NCBI GenBank assembly: GCA_944349335.1
Contig: CALVMW010000001.1
Location: forward strand, 144,309 to 208,308
Source: an uncultured Bacilli bacterium
Lineage (GTDB): Bacteria > Bacillota_I > Bacilli_A > RFN20 > CAG-288
DNA: 64,000 bases
Direction of reading: 5' to 3'
A program made the position numbers and the translations under genes. The notes under the pieces are model-generated. The model did not search any database. It was not told the origin of the DNA and was given only the letters and a program-made list of their open reading frames with translations. Of this stretch, positions 41,646 through 51,067 are shown in pieces (within the stretch, counting starts at the first letter, position 1; every line of letters starts with the position of its first letter).

Positions 41646-43712
41646 TCATAAAGATATATTAAGCAAAGTATAAACTATCTCTTTAATTGTTTCAGTATAA
41701 GAAGTATCACCTAATAATAATGAGGAGACAAAATCAATATTAATTATCTCTTGACTTAAATTAGAGATTACATAGCTATAAAAATTGATACTAGACATCT
41801 CTTTATAATTTGTCAGTAACTCTCTAAGAATATTTGAAGAATATGAATCTAATATTTCATCGATAATATCCGCTTTATTATCTAAATAAAAAACGAAAGT
41901 TCGCATTCTCGCATCACTTCTTTCTAAATTATGATTATAGATAAGAGTTTGATAAGAGGAAGAAGAAACTAAATTATATAAGTCCATAAAATCAGTATCT
42001 GAATTTACTATACTTCTTACATAAGCTGATAAAGATAAAAGTATCCTCTGATCTTCATCTTCAAGAAGGCTACTTAACTCTTCATATTGATTTAATCTTT
42101 CACCTGTGCAATAAGTTGAGTTAGGTAAAAAACTAGAAGTCTGAATACTTCTATATAAATTAGCTAAATCATCGAAAGAATCACTATCATTATTTAAGGC
42201 AAAAGTATCAATTTTACTATCTAACTCTTCTAAAGTAACACTTGCTTCCTTAAAAGTATTATCGATATAGTTATATAAGCTATTTAATAATTCTTTTCCG
42301 CCTTTATCAATTACACCTTGTTCCCAATCTTTATATGTAGAAAGAGAAGAGAATAAATTATCAACATTACCTGAACTAACTTCACCTTTAAAATCTTCTA
42401 AAGCTTGATCAATATATCCTATACCTTTTTGATATTCATTTAAGATGAGAGTTTGATAATCTTCTTCTTCAAAAATAGAAGGGAGCATATTTTTGGCTTC
42501 AGTAGATAAAGATGGGTATAAGGAAATAACATCATTTAAAATATCACCTTGCTTTGAACTTATGGATATTTTAGAGGTATCGATATTATCGATAGGGATC
42601 ATCGAAAGAATCGAAAGATCAAAATCTACATAATTATGAATAGGATTAAAGAAGGGTTCAAATTCATCTTCATAGAAAGTTTGATAATTTAAAATACTTT
42701 CTTTTTCTTTTTCAAAATATCCATTCTCGATCAGTTCACTTTCTCTATTGATGCTTGCATCTAAATCAAAAGAAACGGCTAAAGAATCATTTATTTCAAG
42801 TTCTAAATTCAAAGAGATATCTCCGAGCTGATTATTTATTATTTCATTATTAAATATATCAAAATCTAATCTGACTTCATTTACATCAGAAATTATATTT
42901 AAATAGCTACTAGAAGAGAAAAAACTATGAAGTCTCTGTAAGCCTGAATCATTTAAAAAGATAGAGACAGAACAATCATTTTCACGGGGAGTAACTCTTA
43001 CTTCTAAACCTTCTCCAACAATGTAGGCGATATCAGTAATTAAAGTAAGGATGCGTTTTAATGAATCAAAGGAAGAACTGTTTTCTTTTAAATAACTTAA
43101 TAATTCTACTAAATTGATATCAATATTATCTTCACCTACTTTTTCTAAAAGACTGATTAAATCAGTTAAAGTGGAATCTTCGTCATTTTCTTGTTGATAA
43201 AAAGCGCTGAGATCATCTCCATTTAAACCATAACAATAAAATTGAGAATCTAAGCTAGATAAAATTAACTTTTGAGAAGAGCTCTCCTCAATATTTTTAT
43301 AGTGATCTGAAAGGAGAACAAACATATCGGTCGTACTCTCTTCATTAAAATTGATATCAAAATATTCTGCTAAAGCAAAAACTGCACTTAAATATTGATA
43401 ATTAGCTTGTGAATCTGCTCCCTCACTAGGGGTTATAACTAAATCAAAATTGTTTGTATATTTAGAAAATTCATTTACTCCATAATGATATTCTATAGGA
43501 GAAGAATAAGATAAAGAACCTAAAGAGAGACCATTTAATAAAGAGAAAGAAAAAGAAGAGGTTATTTCACCCTTACGGCAATAATCATTACTTTCAATAA
43601 TATTTTCCTCATAACTAGAAGAGGAGGAAGAAGAGGATTCACTTAAAGAGGAGCTATCAGAACAGCTAAAGAGAAGAAGGCTAATTAAGAACATAACAGG
43701 AAATCTTTTCAT
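41646..43712 (-). CDS. Large lipoprotein of unknown function
   Basis: 688 residues. Lipobox SLLLFSC is followed by a polyserine tract and a few acidic residues, then a long, mainly helical body rich in Ser, Leu, Asp and Asn with few glycines. No repeat or enzyme motif is recognised. AGGAGGT lies before the ATG. It is divergent from another lipoprotein gene (43857). The serine-rich linker after the lipid-anchored Cys is shared with the lipoproteins at 15125, 43857 and 50041. Confidence 0.7.
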   Translation of the reverse strand: MKRFPVMFLISLLLFSCSDSSSLSESSSSSSSSYEENIIESNDYCRKGEITSSFSFSLLNGLSLGSLSYSSPIEYHYGVNEFSKYTNNFDLVITPSEGADSQANYQYLSAVFALAEYFDINFNEESTTDMFVLLSDHYKNIEESSSQKLILSSLDSQFYCYGLNGDDLSAFYQQENDEDSTLTDLISLLEKVGEDNIDINLVELLSYLKENSSSFDSLKRILTLITDIAYIVGEGLEVRVTPRENDCSVSIFLNDSGLQRLHSFFSSSSYLNIISDVNEVRLDFDIFNNEIINNQLGDISLNLELEINDSLAVSFDLDASINRESELIENGYFEKEKESILNYQTFYEDEFEPFFNPIHNYVDFDLSILSMIPIDNIDTSKISISSKQGDILNDVISLYPSLSTEAKNMLPSIFEEEDYQTLILNEYQKGIGYIDQALEDFKGEVSSGNVDNLFSSLSTYKDWEQGVIDKGGKELLNSLYNYIDNTFKEASVTLEELDSKIDTFALNNDSDSFDDLANLYRSIQTSSFLPNSTYCTGERLNQYEELSSLLEDEDQRILLSLSAYVRSIVNSDTDFMDLYNLVSSSSYQTLIYNHNLERSDARMRTFVFYLDNKADIIDEILDSYSSNILRELLTNYKEMSSINFYSYVISNLSQEIINIDFVSSLLLGDTSYTETIKEIVYTLLNISL

Positions 43713-43809
43713 GATATACCTCCTAGTTTAAATATATTAATATGATAGCAAAAAATGATTAAATGAGAAAACAATTAGAAAAGGCAATTTTTTGAACAAT
43801 TAATCATAT

Positions 43810-43838
43810 TTGACAAAAGTTAAACTAAATGGTAAGTT
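43810..43838 (+). promoter_or_regulatory. Promoter of the 43857 lipoprotein gene
   Basis: TTGACA (43810-43815), 17-base spacer, TAAGTT (43833-43838). Confidence 0.65.
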
Positions 43839-43856
43839 TACTTTGAGGGAAAATTT

Positions 43857-44876
43857 ATGAAAAAAATAATCTTACTTCTTCCATTTCTCCTACTTACTTC
43901 ATGTTCATCTCAAAATTCTTCTACTTCTTTATCTTTAGATGCTCCTAATACAACTTCACATCCAGAAGATGAAAATGAAGATACATATATCTCAAATTCA
44001 CTTAAAAATGAAATAAACGATGCTTTAAATAATGATAGCATCATGAATAATTATGCAAATGGTAATGCTTATAAACTAGTCATGTATGCTTTAGATAAGC
44101 AAACCACATATGATTATAGTTTACTTCTTTCTTCGTCAACAGTTACTGCGCATGTCTTAGGAATCTCTTATGATCAAACAGTTGAAGCTGCAACTTTTAA
44201 TACGCCAGAAGAAAACTTTAATCAAAATATCTCTTCTTCTCTCTTTGTAAAAACCGCTTTCCGTTTTTATGATGACAAAGAGAAGATAACTGCTCATGAA
44301 TGCACTAATCCTAGCGATTGGAAAAATAGCACAGGTACTACTTATACATACGATGAATATATCAATACTTACGGAAAATTATTTAAACCCCATTACTACG
44401 TTTCTTCAAACTATTTAACTGATAATTACTCTACATTTGAATCTATTCAAGATAAAAACAAAAGAGAAGTTAATTCGGTAGCTATTTATAATATCAATGA
44501 GGAGACTGTCTTAGGTTCATCCTTAGTTCAACATGATGATAAATATACTATCACCATCAATTTAGATCCACACAAAGGGACCTCTGCTTATCAAAAACAG
44601 ATCGAAAAAACTGGTGATTTAAATTCTCTTCCTGTTTTTGAATCAAGCCTTTTAACTTTCGATTTAGATAGTGAATTAAACCTTATAACTGCTACTTTTA
44701 ACGATAGCTATAATATCGATATCGCAGTTTTAGGTAAAAGTTTAGCGACACAGTCAATGACTGTCAATTACTTCCACTCTGACAGCAGTAAATTTGAATA
44801 TAATAATAAGATTGTCGATGTGAAAATACCCTCTAAAGATGAAGAAGAGTTTAATGGTTACTCACTTTTAGATTGA
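43857..44876 (+). CDS. Lipoprotein of unknown function
   Basis: 339 residues, lipobox FLLLTSC, then a short Ser/Thr-rich linker and an Asp/Asn/Thr-rich beta-type body. Not recognised. GAGGG precedes the ATG by 8 bases. The 3' end overlaps the convergent glycosyltransferase gene by 19 bases. Some segments (LVMYALDKQTTYDYS, EKITAHECTNPSDW) have the look of a ligand-binding or calycin-like domain, but that is a guess. Confidence 0.65.
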   Translation: MKKIILLLPFLLLTSCSSQNSSTSLSLDAPNTTSHPEDENEDTYISNSLKNEINDALNNDSIMNNYANGNAYKLVMYALDKQTTYDYSLLLSSSTVTAHVLGISYDQTVEAATFNTPEENFNQNISSSLFVKTAFRFYDDKEKITAHECTNPSDWKNSTGTTYTYDEYINTYGKLFKPHYYVSSNYLTDNYSTFESIQDKNKREVNSVAIYNINEETVLGSSLVQHDDKYTITINLDPHKGTSAYQKQIEKTGDLNSLPVFESSLLTFDLDSELNLITATFNDSYNIDIAVLGKSLATQSMTVNYFHSDSSKFEYNNKIVDVKIPSKDEEEFNGYSLLD

Positions 44877-45886
44877 TACTTATCATATATTCTTTTATAG
44901 TACTTTTTCCAAAGAGAATAAACATTTTTGCGTGAATAATATTCTTTCATTTTTTTAGAGAGATATAATGCATCATCATAGTAACTTTTATCATCTTTAA
45001 GTTTTCTTATGATGAAGCTAAAAGTATCATCATCACCTTTTAAATAATCACCTAGTAAAATCTCTTGATACTCTTTGATATCTCTAACTAAGTAAGGAAG
45101 ATTACAAGAACAGGCTTCAAGTAAAGCCATGGGGAATAATTCACTATATGAGGGCATAAAGAAAAGATCAGCTAAGTTATAGATATCGTTCATCTCTTCT
45201 CTATTAACAATACCTAAAAAGAGAACATTGTCACGTTTTTTATTAGTTTCATTCTTTAGTTCTTTATATCCATCAGTTATATTTTTAAAAGGAAAACCGC
45301 CCGCCCAAATAAAATAGATATCTTTATTTTTATCAGCGATATCTAAAAAAGTTTTAACGCCTTTTCTATTTTGAATCTGACCACAAGAAAGAACAACAAA
45401 ACTTTTTTCAGGGATATTATATTTATATCTTAAAGAACTCTTTTTTTCATAATCGAGAGGATGAAAAGTTTTTTCAGAAACAAAATTAGGAATATAAGTT
45501 ATTCTATTTTTATCGATTCCTAACTTTATTAATTCAGAAATAAAAGTCGGATTAACAACGACTAATTCTTTAGCTTTTCTATAAAAAGAGATGACGTACT
45601 TTTTAAAAATAGCAAAGATCGGTTTAGGAAGAGAGATGGAACCATCTAAAGTGATCGGTAAAAAATGGACATAAGCGATAGTAGTCCTTTTCTTTTTCAT
45701 CATCAAATAAAAGGAAGGATTGATAGAGTGAATATGGTAAAGATCACATTTTTTATGGGAATTATAGACAAGAGAAAAATCACTTTTACCAAACTCTTCT
45801 ATAAGAGCGCATTGCTCTAAATATACTGATCCGACACCTTGAGCTTTTACAGAATCAGCCTTAGATAAAACATCGATAGTTATCAT
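44858..45886 (-). CDS. Family 4 glycosyltransferase
   Basis: GT-B fold enzyme of 342 residues for glycolipid or polysaccharide synthesis. The C-terminal nucleotide-sugar domain has FVVLSCGQIQNRKGVKTF, YFIWAGGFPF and the E-x7-E type motif SELFPMALLEACSCNLP. No signal or membrane helix. TATAAT at 45893-45898 ends 6 bases before the ATG and no Shine-Dalgarno site exists, so a leaderless mRNA is likely. Possible partner of the GT2 at 23867 in surface glycan assembly. Confidence 0.9.
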   Translation of the reverse strand: MITIDVLSKADSVKAQGVGSVYLEQCALIEEFGKSDFSLVYNSHKKCDLYHIHSINPSFYLMMKKKRTTIAYVHFLPITLDGSISLPKPIFAIFKKYVISFYRKAKELVVVNPTFISELIKLGIDKNRITYIPNFVSEKTFHPLDYEKKSSLRYKYNIPEKSFVVLSCGQIQNRKGVKTFLDIADKNKDIYFIWAGGFPFKNITDGYKELKNETNKKRDNVLFLGIVNREEMNDIYNLADLFFMPSYSELFPMALLEACSCNLPYLVRDIKEYQEILLGDYLKGDDDTFSFIIRKLKDDKSYYDDALYLSKKMKEYYSRKNVYSLWKKYYKRIYDKYQSKSE

Positions 45887-45935
45887 AATTTAATTATACT
45901 CTATTTATTTAGGAGAAATGAAAAATAAAAAATAT

Positions 45936-46003
45936 CTCACACTAAAAAATAATTATTGACATTTAGTGAAATGATAATATAATTATTTTGCTCATAATGT
46001 GAG
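45936..46003 (+). promoter_or_regulatory. Promoter and operator region of the marR-ABC operon
   Basis: TTGACA (45956-45961), 16-base spacer, TATAAT (45978-45983). CACTAAA (45940-45946) and TTTAGTG (45962-45968) are inverted and bracket the -35 box. A second inverted pair, CTCACA (45936-45941) and TGTGAG (45998-46003), spans the promoter and overlaps the ribosome binding site. Suggests autoregulation by the MarR protein. Confidence 0.65.
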
Positions 46004-46010
46004 GTAATAT

Positions 46011-46451
46011 ATGGATGAATTAGTGAGTATCCGCAAGGAATTTGACTTTTTTATTAGTGCGATGACGCACTTATTCTCTAAGTCAACAAACATCTTTTAT
46101 CGAAGAGGAGTGATGATGATACTGATGTATCTATCAAAAAATGACGGGGTATTGTCTGGAGAGTTAGCAAAGGAATTGAATGTAGGAACAGGTAGGATAG
46201 GTAATGCTATCAAGTATTTAGAGATAAAAGGTTATGTTAGAAGAGAAAAGAATACCGCTGATAAAAGAGAAGTTAGGATCTATTTAACTAGTAAAGGATG
46301 GGAAGTAGCCAGGAGATTAGATCAAAAGTTTAATAATCTTCTCTCATTTTTAGTTTTGAAGATAGGAGAAGACGATTTAAAAACTTGCCTTTCACTTAAT
46401 CATCGAATCATCGATACATTAAGAGAATATAAGGAGGATAGAAATGTTTAA
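46011..46451 (+). CDS. MarR-family transcriptional regulator
   Basis: 146-residue winged-helix protein. The wHTH core runs from about residue 40 to 105 (GVLSGELAKELNVGTGRIGN, IKYLEIKGYVRREKNTADKREVRIYLTSKG). It is the first gene of an operon with two ABC half-transporters and overlaps the next gene by 8 bases. The usual role is to repress the exporter until a drug or ligand binds. GAGG lies 6 bases before the ATG. Confidence 0.9.
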   Translation: MDELVSIRKEFDFFISAMTHLFSKSTNIFYRRGVMMILMYLSKNDGVLSGELAKELNVGTGRIGNAIKYLEIKGYVRREKNTADKREVRIYLTSKGWEVARRLDQKFNNLLSFLVLKIGEDDLKTCLSLNHRIIDTLREYKEDRNV

Positions 46452-48216
46452 ACTTTATAAGAAATTTTCTAAACTTGACTATCTACTTATTGTGATAATC
46501 GTCGGTTTTACTATTTTGCAAGTTTATTGCACGATGCTTATGACTGATTATATTCGCGATATCACCTTAGTCATCAATACAATAAGTTATCAAAATCTAG
46601 GTGAGGTGCCTGTTATCTATTCAACTAGCGATATTTTATATAACTTTGGCATGATTTTACTTGTGAGCGTCGGTTCTGGCCTTTGTCAAATAGTAACTGA
46701 AGTTCTCGCAAGTAAAGTTACTGCTGATCTTACTACAAAAGTTCGTACTGAACTGAATGATAAGATTATGGACTTTTCTTTAGCGGAAATTAATAAGTTC
46801 CAAACTGCATCACTAATCACAAGAACTACTAATGATATTGAACAAGTAACTATCACTACTCTTCTACTGTTAAGAATGGTTTTCGCTGCTCCTGTCACAG
46901 CGATTTGGGCAATCTGCAAAGTTCAGGCTACTTCAAATTACCTGATGGCTGTCGACATCGTTTTTATTGTACTGATGTGCCTGGCTTTGATCTTGATTAT
47001 GGCTTTAGTCTTACCAAAATTTAAAATAATGCAGAAAAAGATCGATAGATTAAACTCTTTAACTCAAGAAAATCTTACTGGTATCCGCGTAGTGAGAGCT
47101 TTTAATGCTGAAAAATATCAAGATGATAAATTTGCTATCGCTAATAAAGATTTAACTAGAACTCAATTATTCACTGGGCGAGTCATCGCTCTTATGAGTC
47201 CGATTATGACTATCATCATGAACGGTTTAACTTTAACTATCTATTATGTCGGTACTCTTTTAATCAATGATATTAGTTCAAACGTAAACTTTGAAACTGT
47301 TAACGCTTTTATTACTTTAGGTAATCAGATTATCCTCTCATTTATGATGCTACTGATGATGTTTATCTTATGGCCGAGAGCGTCTGCTTCTGCTAAAAGA
47401 ATCAATGAAGTTTTAGAAACTGAATCTTCAATTAAAGATCCTGAAGTAGAAAAAACACCAGTTGGAAAAGGTGAGATTGAATTTAGAGATGTCTCTTTTA
47501 AGTATCCTAATGCTGAAGAGGATGTTATTGAACACATCTCCTTTAAAGCTAATAAAGGTGATACTATCGCTTTTATCGGTTCGACTGGATCTGGTAAATC
47601 ATCTTTAGTTAATTTAGTTACGAGGCTTTATGATGTCACTCAAGGAGAGATTATTATCGACGGAAACAATATTAAAGATTATAAGCAGTCAACATTAAGA
47701 AAGATTGTCGGCTTTGTTCCGCAAAAAGCGGTCTTATTCTCAGGTACAGTAGAAGATAATATAGCCTTAAGTGAAAAAGAGAAAATAGATGAAAATAAAT
47801 GTAAAAAAGCAGCGAGTATCGCTCTAGCTGATGAATTCATCGAAAAAATGGAGGACGGTTATAAATCATCGATCGCCCAAGGTGGAACTAATGTCTCCGG
47901 TGGTCAGAGGCAAAGATTATGTATCGCTAGAGCTATCTATCAAGAACCGGAAATCTTTGTTTTTGATGATTCATTCTCCGCTTTGGATTTTAAAACTGAT
48001 AAAACAGTTAGAGATAATTTAGCAAAAGAAGAGAAAGATGCTACTAAGCTTATCGTCGCTCAAAGAATAGGTACGATTATGGATGCTGATCAGATCATCG
48101 TTTTAGCTGATGGAAAGATGGTCGGATTAGGTAAACATAAAGAACTATTAGAAAGCTGCCCGACTTATCGTGATATCGCTCTTTCTCAGCTTTCAAAGGA
48201 GGAGTTAGGTTTATGA
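46444..48216 (+). CDS. ABC exporter half-transporter with degenerate ATPase site
   Basis: 590 residues: six membrane helices (about 1-320) and a nucleotide-binding domain with FIGSTGSGKSSLVN, NVSGGQRQRLCIARA and Walker B EIFVFDDSFSALD. The catalytic Glu after Walker B is Asp here, and the switch His is Gln (VAQRIGT), which marks the non-hydrolysing site of a heterodimer. The partner encoded next has the consensus residues. AAGGAGG precedes the ATG. Role: export of drugs, peptides or lipids; substrate not known. Confidence 0.92.
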   Translation: MFKLYKKFSKLDYLLIVIIVGFTILQVYCTMLMTDYIRDITLVINTISYQNLGEVPVIYSTSDILYNFGMILLVSVGSGLCQIVTEVLASKVTADLTTKVRTELNDKIMDFSLAEINKFQTASLITRTTNDIEQVTITTLLLLRMVFAAPVTAIWAICKVQATSNYLMAVDIVFIVLMCLALILIMALVLPKFKIMQKKIDRLNSLTQENLTGIRVVRAFNAEKYQDDKFAIANKDLTRTQLFTGRVIALMSPIMTIIMNGLTLTIYYVGTLLINDISSNVNFETVNAFITLGNQIILSFMMLLMMFILWPRASASAKRINEVLETESSIKDPEVEKTPVGKGEIEFRDVSFKYPNAEEDVIEHISFKANKGDTIAFIGSTGSGKSSLVNLVTRLYDVTQGEIIIDGNNIKDYKQSTLRKIVGFVPQKAVLFSGTVEDNIALSEKEKIDENKCKKAASIALADEFIEKMEDGYKSSIAQGGTNVSGGQRQRLCIARAIYQEPEIFVFDDSFSALDFKTDKTVRDNLAKEEKDATKLIVAQRIGTIMDADQIIVLADGKMVGLGKHKELLESCPTYRDIALSQLSKEELGL

Positions 48217-50015
48217 GAAAAAACACAGTAGTTAAACTTAATAAGGGTGAATTTTCTTCTAATATTAAAAAGCTTCTTCTCAACGGAAAAAGATTTATCC
48301 TTCCTCTTATTCTGACGATGGTTCTTCTTATCATATCAGTCGTCCTACAAGTTTTAGCTCCTCAAGTATTGAAAGATTTAACTGATGCGATGACAAAGGG
48401 AGCTATTCTCCATAATATTGATACTGATATTGTCTTAAAAGATACTATCATCCTCGCTTCCTTCTATGTCGTAATCGCTATTACTTCTTACTTTTCAAGT
48501 TATATCATGACGACTATCTCTCAGCTTTATGCTCAATCGCTCCGTGAAAAAATAACTGATAAAATAAATAAAATTCCCTTAAGTTATTTTGATAATCATC
48601 AATTCGGTGATATTCTCTCGCGTTTAACTAACGATGTTGACCAGATTGGACAATCACTTCAACAATCTGTCTCTATGGTCATTCAATCTACTTTTTTACT
48701 TATCGCTGTTATCATCGCTATGTTAGCTACTAACTGGCAGATGTCACTCACTGCTATCTGTTCTCTTCCTTTTATGATCATCTTCATGTTAATTATCGTA
48801 AAATTAGCTAATCCTCAATTCCAAAGAAGACAGAACGAAATAGCTAATGTCGATGCTGTTGTTCAGGAAAATTTCTCTGGTCAGCTCATCATCAAATGTT
48901 TTGATGCTTCTAATAAAATGTCTGCTAAATTTGAAAAACAGAATCAAAACTTAAAGGATGCGATGTTTAAAGCTCAATGCTATGGTGGACTTATGCAGCC
49001 TTTGATGAATATCATCTCTTACATCATTCTCGCTTTGATCTATTTAGTCGGTGGACTATTAGTAGCTGATGGTACTTTCACTTTCGGTACAATCTCGGCT
49101 TTTACTATCTATGCTTCCTTATTCCAGTCTCCTCTTTCTCAGATTGCCCAAGCGATGAATACCTTACAGATGGCAGCTGCGGCGAGCAAGAGAGTATTTG
49201 ATTTCTTAGAAGAAGAAGAGTTATCAGATGAAAGTGATAAAAAAGATTACTTTGATACTGATACTCAAACTGGTAAGAAGAGCATCAAAGGTGAAGTTAT
49301 TTTCTCTCATGTTTCATTCTCTTATGATGATAGTAGAGAGATTATTCACGACTTTTCAGCGACTATTAAACCTGGTATGAAAGTTGCTATCGTAGGTCCG
49401 ACAGGTGCAGGTAAAACGACGATGGTTAATCTTCTTATGCGCTTCTATGAGATAAATAAAGGCGATATTTATATCGATGGTGTAAATACTCGCGATATGA
49501 AAAGAGAAGAGATACATGATATCTTTGGTATGGTTTTACAAGATACTTGGATCTTTGAAGGTAGTTTAAGAGAAAATATGATCTATAACACTCCTAATAT
49601 CAGCGATGAAAGAGTTAAAGAAGCGGTAAAAGAAGCTCATTTAGTTCACTATGTCCGCTCTTTACCTCATGGGCTTGACTATGAGATAACTGATCCTCAA
49701 TCTATTTCTGGCGGTCAAAAACAGCTTATAACTATCGCAAGAGCAATGATAAAAGAATCTCCTCTTCTTATTCTTGATGAAGCTACTTCTAATGTTGATA
49801 CGCGTACTGAAGAGAAGATTCAAGAAGCTATGGATAGATTAACAAAAGGTAAAACTTCTTTTGTCATCGCACATAGACTTTCTACTATTAGAAATGCCGA
49901 CCTTATCTTAGTTATGAAAGATGGTAATATTATTGAACAAGGCACTCACGACTCTCTCATGCAAGAAAATGGCTTCTATGCTTCACTCTATAATTCACAG
50001 TTCTCTTTTTCTTAA
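48213..50015 (+). CDS. ABC exporter half-transporter with consensus ATPase site
   Basis: 600 residues. Six membrane helices at about 20-330, then the ATPase domain: IVGPTGAGKTTMVNL, SISGGQKQLITIARAM, LLILDEATSNVD (catalytic Glu present) and the switch IAHRLSTI. It overlaps the stop of the first half-transporter by 4 bases, so the two are made in equal amounts and form a heterodimer. The MarR regulator upstream suggests a multidrug or stress-linked exporter. Confidence 0.93.
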   Translation: MRKNTVVKLNKGEFSSNIKKLLLNGKRFILPLILTMVLLIISVVLQVLAPQVLKDLTDAMTKGAILHNIDTDIVLKDTIILASFYVVIAITSYFSSYIMTTISQLYAQSLREKITDKINKIPLSYFDNHQFGDILSRLTNDVDQIGQSLQQSVSMVIQSTFLLIAVIIAMLATNWQMSLTAICSLPFMIIFMLIIVKLANPQFQRRQNEIANVDAVVQENFSGQLIIKCFDASNKMSAKFEKQNQNLKDAMFKAQCYGGLMQPLMNIISYIILALIYLVGGLLVADGTFTFGTISAFTIYASLFQSPLSQIAQAMNTLQMAAAASKRVFDFLEEEELSDESDKKDYFDTDTQTGKKSIKGEVIFSHVSFSYDDSREIIHDFSATIKPGMKVAIVGPTGAGKTTMVNLLMRFYEINKGDIYIDGVNTRDMKREEIHDIFGMVLQDTWIFEGSLRENMIYNTPNISDERVKEAVKEAHLVHYVRSLPHGLDYEITDPQSISGGQKQLITIARAMIKESPLLILDEATSNVDTRTEEKIQEAMDRLTKGKTSFVIAHRLSTIRNADLILVMKDGNIIEQGTHDSLMQENGFYASLYNSQFSFS

Positions 50016-50040
50016 TAAAAAAAAATGTTAATATATAAAT

Positions 50041-51021
50041 ATGAATAAAAAATTAATTATCTTTTTTTCTTCGCTATTTCTCTTAGCCTCATGCGAAGCT
50101 AGCTCCTCTAACTTTCTTTCTTCAACTCTTTTATCTCAGTCTTCCTCTTCTTTAACTTCTACTTATCCTTTTATTTATCCTCCAGCAACTTCCTCTTCTA
50201 TAAAAGATGTTCCTGAGATCACTTCTGATCCCTATATAAATGTCGATGTCGAAGAATTCTATGCTAACTATACTCCCGCTATCTCATATCAAGATAGTGT
50301 TTATCGCACTGAACATAATTTAATGTCTGGTTCTATCGATAGTCAAAATGAACTACCTTACTTAGCTTATGAAAGACCGATGGATGGTGATAAATACATC
50401 AGGAATACAAATTCCAATTATTCAGAGGATGGCAATACATATTATGTTTTAAATTATAATGGTGATGTTGCTTTTGAAATCTATCGCGGTGGAGCCTATG
50501 TTACCTTAGAAGAAGTAGCAGCCTATGTTTTTGCTTTCCATGATATACCTGCTAACTATGTTAAAGGTAAAACTCCTGACCCTACTTTAAGCCCTTGGGG
50601 AATATATCTTAGAGGAAATAATAGCCATTTCTCTGGTGACACAACTAAATATCCCTATGAACCTGAATTACCTTATATTCTTTCTGGGGAGCTCATCTAT
50701 TATGAAATCGATATTGGAACTACGGGTACAACAAGTGATCCTAACTATATGCCCTATCCTTATAACGACGGAAAATATGTCACTAGAGGTGCAGCAAGGA
50801 TCGTCTATACTCGCTTAAAAGCTCATGGTGAAGAAATAAGTGATCCTAATGAAGGCTATGTCTTCTATACTTATAACCACTATAATGACTTCCAAGAATA
50901 CTTAAACTATCAAGGTGGTTGGGGTGAGATGTTTGGTAATATAACTGGAGGTGGTGAACTTTCTTCAAAGGAAAACTATAATCCTACTCCTTATGTTGAA
51001 GTTACAAGACAAGATTTCTAA
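50041..51021 (+). CDS. Lipoprotein of unknown function
   Basis: 326 residues with lipobox SLFLLASC, a Ser/Thr-rich linker of about 35 residues, then a tyrosine- and proline-rich globular domain. The last 80 residues (GAARIVYTRLKA, GYVFYTYNHYNDFQEYLNY) look like a compact alpha/beta domain, somewhat nuclease-like, but I cannot name it. No Shine-Dalgarno site; TGTTAATAT (hexamer 50029-50034) ends 6 bases before the ATG. It ends at a strong terminator. Confidence 0.65.
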   Translation: MNKKLIIFFSSLFLLASCEASSSNFLSSTLLSQSSSSLTSTYPFIYPPATSSSIKDVPEITSDPYINVDVEEFYANYTPAISYQDSVYRTEHNLMSGSIDSQNELPYLAYERPMDGDKYIRNTNSNYSEDGNTYYVLNYNGDVAFEIYRGGAYVTLEEVAAYVFAFHDIPANYVKGKTPDPTLSPWGIYLRGNNSHFSGDTTKYPYEPELPYILSGELIYYEIDIGTTGTTSDPNYMPYPYNDGKYVTRGAARIVYTRLKAHGEEISDPNEGYVFYTYNHYNDFQEYLNYQGGWGEMFGNITGGGELSSKENYNPTPYVEVTRQDF

Positions 51022-51024
51022 ATT

Positions 51025-51056
51025 AAAATAGGTGGAATATTCCACCTATTTTTTAT
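51025..51056. terminator. Bidirectional terminator
   Basis: A 28-base perfect palindrome (51025-51052) with A and T flanks, between the 50041 lipoprotein gene and the convergent FtsX-like permease gene. Confidence 0.85.
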
Positions 51057-51067
51057 AGTAAACAAAT

